The position numbers were made by a program, and so were the translations under genes. 64,000 nucleotides of DNA from an uncultured Roseibium sp. (GTDB lineage: Bacteria; Pseudomonadota; Alphaproteobacteria; Rhizobiales; Stappiaceae), in NCBI RefSeq assembly GCF_947494555.1, contig NZ_CANLVF010000009.1, forward strand, positions 62,001 to 126,000, written 5' to 3'. Positions 57,601 through 64,000 of this stretch are shown piece after piece; the first letter of the stretch is position 1, and each line of letters opens with the position of its first letter. The notes below the pieces were generated by a model, which saw only the letters and a list, made by a program, of their open reading frames with translations, had not been told where the DNA came from and did not search any database.

Positions 57601-58846
57601 TTTCGGGAAACGGGAGGCGGACGGTCACGTTCGCCAAGGCTGCGATGCCTTCCTTACGACCTGTAAACCCCAGTCTTTCCGAAGTTGTTGCTTTGACTGA
57701 AACCCGGGATACCGGCAGTTCGCAGATTTGGGCCACTGAAGCTCGGATTTCAGCGCGATGCGGTCCTATCTTGGGTTCCTCGCATACGATCGTGACATCG
57801 ATATGCGCAAGCCGGCCGCCAAGCTTTTTCACGCGCTCGATCGCATCAAACTGAAATCGGTCTGAAGAGGCACCCTTCCATTGCGGGTCGCTCGGTGGAA
57901 AGTGCTGGCCGATATCGCCATCGCCAATTGCGCCGAGGGTAGCATCGGTTATTGCGTGGAGGACGACGTCTGCATCCGAATGACCCTTGAGCTTCCTGAT
58001 ATGCGGAATCGCCACGCCGCCAAGCGTAACCTGATCGCCCTCGTCGAATGCATGTACGTCATAGCCGATCCCTGTCCGGATATCTTGAAGCTGAGACAGG
58101 GGATGATTGAGGGCAGGAGTATCTGTCATTAATGTAGCTTTTGCTTGCCGATTTGCTCGTTCGAGATCCGTTGCCGTCGTGATTTTGAAATTGGAGGGAT
58201 CTCCGTCGCTCAGCTCCACACTCATTCCCGCCCATTCGGCCAATCCGGTATCGTCTGTGAAATCGACAATGCCTTCCGCAGCTGCTTTCGTGTGCGCTTC
58301 GAGAATGGCCTCAAACGGAAATGCCTGAGGGGTTTGTGCGGCCCAAAGACCGCGTCTGTCTATGGTTTCAAGCGGAGCGTCAGGCGCTTTCGACTTCTTG
58401 AGCGTGTCAGCGACAGGTACAGCTGCGAGAACTCCTTCGGCACCAGTGTCAAGCTTTTCAAAAAGAGTTTGCATCACTTCAATGGAGATGAATGGTCTCG
58501 CCGCGTCGTGGATGAAGACAAGGTCGCTGCCCGATTTGCGGAGCGTCCTCAAGCCTTCCAGTACCGATAGCTGTCGCGTTTTGCCGCCAAATGCAGTTTC
58601 CAAGTTGACGGATGTGTCCGGCAAAACCGCGTCCCTTGCCGCCGTTTTGTAGAGTTCAACATCGTCCGGATGGATGACGGTTACGATGGTTGAAATTCGG
58701 GGATGCGCTGCAAGTGCTTCCAGTGTATGTGACAACACCGGTCTTCCTGCGATGGACCGGTATTGTTTGGGCAGGGCCGTGCCAGAACCCGCCAGGCGCG
58801 TACCCCTTCCAGCCGCGACGACGAGAGCTGCTGCCGTTTTACCCAT
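57593..58846 (-). CDS. ispDF: Bifunctional IspD/IspF of the MEP isoprenoid pathway
   Basis: A 417-aa fusion. The N-terminal IspD (about 1-235) has VAAGRGTRLAGSGTALPKQY and IHDAARPF and makes CDP-ME; the C-terminal IspF (about 255-410) has GYDVHAFDEGD, GGVAIPH and HSDADVVLHAITDA and cyclises to MEcPP. Such fusions are common in alphaproteobacteria. It overlaps pncC by 8 bases and is divergent from dusB. Confidence 0.97.
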   Translation of the reverse strand: MGKTAAALVVAAGRGTRLAGSGTALPKQYRSIAGRPVLSHTLEALAAHPRISTIVTVIHPDDVELYKTAARDAVLPDTSVNLETAFGGKTRQLSVLEGLRTLRKSGSDLVFIHDAARPFISIEVMQTLFEKLDTGAEGVLAAVPVADTLKKSKAPDAPLETIDRRGLWAAQTPQAFPFEAILEAHTKAAAEGIVDFTDDTGLAEWAGMSVELSDGDPSNFKITTATDLERANRQAKATLMTDTPALNHPLSQLQDIRTGIGYDVHAFDEGDQVTLGGVAIPHIRKLKGHSDADVVLHAITDATLGAIGDGDIGQHFPPSDPQWKGASSDRFQFDAIERVKKLGGRLAHIDVTIVCEEPKIGPHRAEIRASVAQICELPVSRVSVKATTSERLGFTGRKEGIAALANVTVRLPFPENE

Positions 58847-58927
58847 AGGCGGTCTCCTTGCGGGTTGGTTTGGCTTAAATCACTGATCGTCTTTAACGAA
58901 CTTCCTATGCAAATCGCAATTTTAGAC

Positions 58928-58955
58928 TTGTTGCGATGCAGAAATTGTCTACAAT
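58928..58955 (+). promoter_or_regulatory. Candidate sigma70 promoter for dusB-ntrBC
   Basis: TTGTTG (58928-58933) and TACAAT (58950-58955) are spaced by 16 bases and lie 50 bases before the dusB start. Called by eye. Confidence 0.45.
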
Positions 58956-59004
58956 ATAGGCAGATTGTATTTTGCACAGGTAATGAGCAGAAGAAGAGAG
59001 CCGC

Positions 59005-60021
59005 GTGCCGGAATTCAACAAACCACTTAAGATCGGGCCCCATCTGGTGCCCAATCGCGCTGTTCTCGCTCCGATGTCGGGTGTGACGGATCTGCCCTTT
59101 CGCAGGATCGCCGCACGCTATGGTGCCGGCATGGTGGTCAGCGAAATGGTCGCCAGCGAATCCTTTGTCAAAGGTGATGCCGAAACCCAGATGCGTGCTG
59201 AAGCGCAGAACTCCGGTCTTCATGTCGTCCAACTCGCAGGCAGGGAAGCGCGATGGATGGGGGAGGCCGCAAAGGTCATTGCCGATCTGGGTGCTGACGT
59301 CATCGACATCAATATGGGCTGCCCAGCGAAAAAGGTCACGTCCGGATATTCCGGGTCTGCCCTGATGCGGGATCTTGATCACGCGCTCACTTTGATAGAG
59401 GCAACTGTCGCTGCCGTCAGCGTTCCCGTGACCGTCAAAATGAGGCTGGGATGGGATGACAATTCCCTGAACGCTCCGGAGCTGGCGCGCCGCGCAGAAG
59501 CTGCCGGTGTTCAGTTGATCACGGTGCACGGACGGACCAGATGCCAGTTTTACAAGGGCAATGCCAACTGGCACGCGATCCGGAGCGTAAAGGAAGCCAT
59601 CTCGATCCCCCTGATTGCCAATGGTGACTGCAAGGGTACTGAGGATGCTGAAAAAATGCTCGAAGCGTCCGGTGCGGATGGCGTCATGATCGGGCGAGGA
59701 GCGTATGGCCGGCCATGGCTTCCCGGGCAGATTGGACATTTCCTGGAAAACGGGAAGCTCCCGGACCCGCCGTCGAAAGCGGAGTTCTCGGATCTCGTTT
59801 CGGAACATTACGAGGCGATTCTCGGCCACTACGGCCAGACGCAGGGCGTCCGTATCGCGCGCAAGCACCTTGGTTGGTATCTGGACGTCGCTCAAACCCG
59901 CGCGGAATGCGTAATGCCGGGCATTGAGCGCAGGACGGTTATGACATCCGACCGTCCTGCCGAAGTTCTGAAGCTGGTCGCTGACTGGTTTGCAACATCA
60001 AACGAACGGATAGCTGCGTGA
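59005..60021 (+). CDS. dusB: tRNA-dihydrouridine synthase DusB (NifR3)
   Basis: A 338-aa FMN enzyme reducing uridine to dihydrouridine in tRNA. Motifs: LAPMSGVTDLPFRRIA near the N-terminus, MGCPAKKV with the catalytic Cys, HGRTRCQFYKG, and GVMIGRGAYGRPW. It starts with GTG at 59005. It overlaps ntrB by four bases (GTGA), the conserved nifR3-ntrB-ntrC order of alphaproteobacteria. Confidence 0.95.
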   Translation: MPEFNKPLKIGPHLVPNRAVLAPMSGVTDLPFRRIAARYGAGMVVSEMVASESFVKGDAETQMRAEAQNSGLHVVQLAGREARWMGEAAKVIADLGADVIDINMGCPAKKVTSGYSGSALMRDLDHALTLIEATVAAVSVPVTVKMRLGWDDNSLNAPELARRAEAAGVQLITVHGRTRCQFYKGNANWHAIRSVKEAISIPLIANGDCKGTEDAEKMLEASGADGVMIGRGAYGRPWLPGQIGHFLENGKLPDPPSKAEFSDLVSEHYEAILGHYGQTQGVRIARKHLGWYLDVAQTRAECVMPGIERRTVMTSDRPAEVLKLVADWFATSNERIAA

Positions 60022-61169
60022 GCGACAAGACATCTGAGACTGGCCGTGCGGCCATGCTCGCGAGCGACGGACCTAGCATACTTGATGCGCTTCCGCATCC
60101 GGTGCTCCTGGTTGCGCCTGACGGCGTCATTGAGTCCGCAAACATGGCGGCAGAAATTTTCATGCGTTCGAGCGCCTCGGTTCTCAGGCGCCACCCGATC
60201 AGTGACTTTGTGCCATTTGGCAGCCCTCTGCTGACTCTGATCGAACAGGTCCGCGAGCGGGCTGCACCAGTGAACGAATACAAGGTGGATATTGGGTCGC
60301 CCCGCATTGGCGCGCCCAAAATGGTGGACATCAATGCTGCTCCTGTAGCCGATCGCCCGGGCGCCGTTGTGCTCATGTTCCAAGAACGCACAATGGCCGA
60401 AAAAATTGACCGGCAACTGACATCGCGGGGTGCTGCGAGAACCGTCACGAGTCTCGCTGCCATGCTAGCGCACGAAATCAAGAACCCTCTTTCGGGGATA
60501 AGGGGAGCGGCACAGCTGCTGGAGCAGTCGGTCGTAGACGATGACCGGTCACTCACGCGCCTGATCATGGATGAAACGGATCGGATCGTGAAGCTCGTGG
60601 ACCGCATGGAGGTCTTTTCGGATGAGCGGCCGATCGAGCGCGAACCCGTGAATATTCACGTTGTCCTCGATCGTGTGAAGAGCCTTTCCGACAACGGTTT
60701 TGCGCGCAACAAACGGATTGTCGAGATCTATGACCCTTCGTTGCCTCCGGTCTTTGCCAACAAGGATCAGCTCATCCAGGTGTTTCTCAATCTGGTCAAG
60801 AATGCGAGCGAGGCAATCGGCGAAGATCCGGACGGCGAAATTCGAATCTCAACGGCGTTCCGCCCGGGGGTGCGCCTATCCGTTCCGGGTACCGAAGCAC
60901 GGGTGAGCCTGCCGTTGGAGTTTTGCGTACAGGACAACGGCCCCGGTGTTCCGGACGATCTTTTGCCGCACCTGTTCGAGCCCTTTATCACCACAAAGAC
61001 AAACGGCTCGGGACTGGGACTGGCGCTTGTTGCAAAGATCATTGGTGATCATGGCGGCGTTATTGAATGCGACAGTCAGCGAGAGCGCACAATTTTTCGA
61101 ATTCTGATGCCCGCGTATGCAGGCGAATTGCAACCGGACACAGACAAGACAAGCCAGGGAACCGACTAA
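60018..61169 (+). CDS. ntrB: Nitrogen regulation sensor kinase NtrB (GlnL)
   Basis: A 383-aa soluble histidine kinase controlled by PII. An N-terminal PAS domain (about 20-130) is followed by the phosphoacceptor in LAHEIKNPLSGIRGAAQLLE (H152) and an ATPase domain with NxxxN (LVKNASEAIG), DNGPGVP and GSGLGLALV boxes. It starts with GTG, overlapping the dusB stop. It phosphorylates NtrC encoded next door. Confidence 0.95.
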   Translation: MSDKTSETGRAAMLASDGPSILDALPHPVLLVAPDGVIESANMAAEIFMRSSASVLRRHPISDFVPFGSPLLTLIEQVRERAAPVNEYKVDIGSPRIGAPKMVDINAAPVADRPGAVVLMFQERTMAEKIDRQLTSRGAARTVTSLAAMLAHEIKNPLSGIRGAAQLLEQSVVDDDRSLTRLIMDETDRIVKLVDRMEVFSDERPIEREPVNIHVVLDRVKSLSDNGFARNKRIVEIYDPSLPPVFANKDQLIQVFLNLVKNASEAIGEDPDGEIRISTAFRPGVRLSVPGTEARVSLPLEFCVQDNGPGVPDDLLPHLFEPFITTKTNGSGLGLALVAKIIGDHGGVIECDSQRERTIFRILMPAYAGELQPDTDKTSQGTD

Positions 61170-61171
61170 CG

Positions 61172-62611
61172 ATGCCGACAGGTACGATCCTTGTTGCAGA
61201 TGATGATGCTGCCATTCGAACAGTGCTGAACCAGGCGCTTTCCAGGGCTGGTTACACGGTCCGGCTGACATCGAACGCCTCGACGTTATGGCGATGGGTT
61301 TCTTCCGGCGATGGCGACCTTGTCATTACCGACGTGGTCATGCCGGATGAGAATATCTTCGATGTCCTGCCGCGCATGAAAAAGATGCGGCCGGAATTGC
61401 CTGTGCTGGTGATGAGTGCCCAAAACACCTTCATGACCGCGATCAAGGCATCTGAAAAGGGTGCCTATGAGTATTTGCCCAAACCGTTTGATCTGAAGGA
61501 ACTCACCAATATCGTCCAACGGGCGCTGGAAGAACCGAAGAAGCGGCCTGCGCTTGACATGGAAGATGCGGGTGAGGGGATGCCGCTCGTTGGCAGGTCT
61601 CCTGCGATGCAGGAGATTTACCGCATTCTGGCCCGGCTGATGCAGACTGATCTGACGGTGATGATCAATGGAGAGTCGGGTACGGGCAAGGAACTTGTCG
61701 CACGCGCTCTTCACGACTACGGCAAACGTCGCAACGGACCGTTTGTCGCCATCAATATGGCTGCCATTCCGCGGGACCTGATCGAAGCTGAATTGTTCGG
61801 GCACGAAAAAGGTGCATTTACCGGCGCTCAAAACAGAAGCTCCGGCCGTTTCGAACAAGCTGATGGTGGCACGCTGTTCCTTGACGAGATTGGCGATATG
61901 CCAATGGAGGCTCAAACGCGGCTCCTGAGGGTGTTGCAGCAGGGAGAGTACACCACTGTCGGAGGACGAACGCCGATCAAGACGGATGTTCGCATTGTTG
62001 CGGCAACCAACAAGGATCTCCGGCACCTGATCAATCAGGGCCTCTTCCGAGAGGATCTCTATTTCAGACTGAATGTCGTTCCGATCAGATTGCCGCCTTT
62101 GCGCGAACGCGTGGAAGATATTCCGGATCTGGTCCGGCATTTTTTCTCGCTTGTCGAGAAAGAGGGCCTGCAGGCGAAACAGATCGATCAGAGCGCGCTC
62201 AATATGTTGCGCCGCTATCGGTGGCCCGGCAACGTGCGCGAACTGGAAAATCTGGTCCGGCGGCTCGCCGCTCTCTACCCTCAGGACATTATCAGCGAAA
62301 GTCTGCTTGATCAGGAACTCAGCCAGCCAAGTGTCTCTTCTGCAAGTGAAGAATCCAATGAAAGCGTCAATCTCGGAGGGTCGGTCGAGAAATATCTGAC
62401 TGGATATTTCGACACGTTTGGCGAAGCATTGCCGCCCCCCGGACTTTACCACCGCATTCTGCGTGAGGTGGAGTATCCGCTGATCAGCGCAGCGCTTGCG
62501 GCAACGCGCGGCAATCAGATCAAGGCGGCTGAACTTCTCGGCGTCAATCGAAACACCCTGCGCAAAAAGATCCGGGACCTGGATATCCAGGTGATGCGCT
62601 CGGCGCGCTGA
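61172..62611 (+). CDS. ntrC: Nitrogen regulation response regulator NtrC (GlnG)
   Basis: A 479-aa sigma54 activator. The receiver domain has ILVADDDAAIR and the phosphoacceptor D54 in VITDVVMPD; the AAA+ domain has GESGTGKE (Walker A), the sigma54-contacting GAFTGA (about 214) and LFLDEIGDM (Walker B); a Fis-type helix-turn-helix ends the protein (LGVNRNTLRKKI). I start at ATG 61172, two bases after the ntrB stop; the frame is open 35 codons upstream. Confidence 0.97.
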   Translation: MPTGTILVADDDAAIRTVLNQALSRAGYTVRLTSNASTLWRWVSSGDGDLVITDVVMPDENIFDVLPRMKKMRPELPVLVMSAQNTFMTAIKASEKGAYEYLPKPFDLKELTNIVQRALEEPKKRPALDMEDAGEGMPLVGRSPAMQEIYRILARLMQTDLTVMINGESGTGKELVARALHDYGKRRNGPFVAINMAAIPRDLIEAELFGHEKGAFTGAQNRSSGRFEQADGGTLFLDEIGDMPMEAQTRLLRVLQQGEYTTVGGRTPIKTDVRIVAATNKDLRHLINQGLFREDLYFRLNVVPIRLPPLRERVEDIPDLVRHFFSLVEKEGLQAKQIDQSALNMLRRYRWPGNVRELENLVRRLAALYPQDIISESLLDQELSQPSVSSASEESNESVNLGGSVEKYLTGYFDTFGEALPPPGLYHRILREVEYPLISAALAATRGNQIKAAELLGVNRNTLRKKIRDLDIQVMRSAR

Positions 62612-62921
62612 GCGTCCGGATCAGGTTCTGGCCGAAACGTGGCCGCCGTCCAGGCCCTGGATTTCGGCGTTGTGATTGTTCGGGCAGAAATGTCCCCAGA
62701 AGGGGACTGAAATTCAGACTGCGTGGCATCGAATAGGATCGCGACCGCCTTTTTGGTTTTCACTACCTCTCGGAAATTTGAAACGACGGCTTAAATCGTC
62801 CACCGCAAAATTTCAGGCGACAGGCAAGTCTGTCGTAATTTCGCAACATTGTGTGATAAGTTTGCAGCAAATTTCGAAGCCGCCACCGTTTCTTGGCGGC
62901 GTACCTATCTTTTGAGGCTGC
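62612..62921. other. 310-base gap between ntrC and ntrY
   Basis: No gene is seen. A GCCGCCA/TGGCGGC hairpin (62879-62900) lies 21 bases before the ntrY start, without a T-tract; it could affect translation or termination. The rest appears non-coding. Confidence 0.5.
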
Positions 62922-64000
62922 ATGATACTGGAAACGGTTCAGCAATCTGTTGTGCAATCAAGCTCTTCAGGCAAGCTGTGGCGGCGGGCTGGTCTCGCTG
63001 TCATGGTTGTCGCTCTGATTTCTATTGCTGTGACCTTTTTCATTCTGATGGGGCTGACATCGATAGATCCGACGCGCGACGTCATCATGACGGCGATGGC
63101 CATCAATGGTGCGCTTGCCGCCGTCCTGTTGAGCGTTGTTTCAGTCGAGATCCTGAAGCTCTGGCAAGCCAGACGCCGTGGCCGGGCTGCAGCACGTCTC
63201 CACGTGCGCGTGGTCGCGCTCTTCAGTCTGGTTGCGGCGGTGCCTGCCGTCATGATGGCAATCCTTGCGGCCGTGACGCTTGACAGGGGTCTGGACCGAT
63301 GGTTTGAGGACCGGACGCGCCAAATCATCGACAACGCGCTGACGGTCGCGCAGGCATACCTTCAGGAACACGCCAGAGTTCTGCGCGGCGATCTGATCGC
63401 CATGACGAAGGATATCGATCGCGCCAAGGCGATCTATGAATTCGAACCCACACGCTTCGATCAATTTTTCGCAACCCAGGTTTCGCTGCGCGGCATACTC
63501 GGAGCCATGATCCTGGACGAGAAAGGTGAGGTCGTAACCCGTGTCATTCTTGATCCGAATGCCCAGATCCCTTTGCCCCCCGCTGACAGCTTTTTCAAGG
63601 CCCAGTCCGGCGATCCCATACTGATCGCACCGGGCAGTTCCAATCTAGTCGGTGGCGTCATGAAGCTCTCCGCCTATGAGAATTTCTATCTTTATGCGGT
63701 GCGGGTGATTGATCCGCGCGTTGTTGAATATCTAAGGCTCGCGGAAACGGGTGCCTCGCAATATCAGCAAATGGAAAACAGCCGCTTCGGCGTTCAGATC
63801 GCTTTCGCATTCGTTTATCTCGGCGTCGCGCTGATCCTGCTGCTTTCTGCGATCTGGATCGGGTTCGGGTTTGCAAACCGATTGGTTTCGCCAATCAAGG
63901 TGTTGATCTCCGCGGCGGATGAAGTGGCGAAGGGCAATCTGGCCGTAAAAGTTCACACGGAAAAATCCGGCGGCGACCTTACAAACCTCGGCCTCACATT
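62922..64000 (+). CDS. ntrY: Nitrogen regulation sensor kinase NtrY, 3' end outside window
   Basis: The first 359 codons of a sensor kinase, open to the window edge. Four hydrophobic helices are visible: a pair at about 23-47 and 58-75, one at about 93-113, and one near 290-315. A periplasmic sensor segment lies between the third and fourth, and a HAMP domain begins around NRLVSPIKVLISAADEVAKG. The kinase domains lie beyond the edge. NtrY works with NtrX, usually encoded next. The position after ntrB-ntrC is the standard alphaproteobacterial order. Confidence 0.9.
   Translation, partial: MILETVQQSVVQSSSSGKLWRRAGLAVMVVALISIAVTFFILMGLTSIDPTRDVIMTAMAINGALAAVLLSVVSVEILKLWQARRRGRAAARLHVRVVALFSLVAAVPAVMMAILAAVTLDRGLDRWFEDRTRQIIDNALTVAQAYLQEHARVLRGDLIAMTKDIDRAKAIYEFEPTRFDQFFATQVSLRGILGAMILDEKGEVVTRVILDPNAQIPLPPADSFFKAQSGDPILIAPGSSNLVGGVMKLSAYENFYLYAVRVIDPRVVEYLRLAETGASQYQQMENSRFGVQIAFAFVYLGVALILLLSAIWIGFGFANRLVSPIKVLISAADEVAKGNLAVKVHTEKSGGDLTNLGLT

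Overview
The window is a gene-dense, GC-rich chromosomal segment from an alphaproteobacterium, most likely of the Hyphomicrobiales (Rhizobiales) and possibly the Stappiaceae (Roseibium/Labrenzia/Stappia type). The assignment rests on gene order and architecture seen in the sequence: trpD-trpC-moaC-moeA, tpiA-secG-pyrG, a pyruvate dehydrogenase operon whose E1-beta carries its own lipoyl domain, a fused IspDF, and dusB(nifR3)-ntrB-ntrC-ntrY. A form II coxSLM cluster and a DddP-like M24 protein fit a marine member. The species call is inference; no database search was run.

Layout. 0-1.8 kb: 3' part of a c-di-GMP phosphodiesterase-type regulator. 2.0-6.8 kb: coxG and coxS-L-M, a molybdenum hydroxylase of the aerobic CO dehydrogenase family (form II motif). 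7.1-10.2 kb: type I secretion ABC transporter and adaptor. 10.2-15.7 kb (minus): ppiD-trpD-trpC-moaC-moeA. 15.9-19.8 kb: tpiA, secG, pyrG and a VOC protein. 20.0-24.3 kb: RND efflux pair. 24.5-29.7 kb: accessory stretch with a DCC-family protein, a VPLPA-CTERM secreted protein, a nucleotidyltransferase, a DddP-like M24 protein, tRNA-Lys and small hypotheticals. 29.9-38.8 kb: TAXI binding protein, CcdA, SPOR-like protein, glmU-glmS-GNAT and small membrane proteins. 38.8-45.7 kb: recG, sdhE-mfd, pcm. 45.8-51.6 kb: ftsB and pdhA-pdhB-pdhC-lpd. 51.7-54.8 kb: unknown gene, two GlsB/YeaQ membrane proteins, a small membrane protein, a GGCT-hotdog fusion, lipA. 54.8-58.8 kb: ratA/COQ10-like gene, three tandem paralogous secreted proteins, pncC/cinA-type gene, ispDF. 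59.0-64.0 kb: dusB-ntrB-ntrC and the start of ntrY, cut by the window edge.

How the genes work together. lipA sits downstream of the pdh operon, whose E1-beta and E2 both carry lipoyl domains that its product would complete. moaC and moeA make the molybdenum cofactor that CoxL needs, although they are not adjacent to it. glmS and glmU supply UDP-GlcNAc. ntrB/ntrC and ntrY form the nitrogen-control relay.

The parts least explained by known families are: a long hairpin with a T-tract in the coxG leader, the DddP-like protein with a changed active-site position, the tRNA-Lys-flanked low-GC islet, paired 20-base repeats upstream of the TAXI gene, the GGCT-hotdog fusion, and the triplet of secreted paralogs. 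I saw no CRISPR array, rRNA operon, transposase or prophage.
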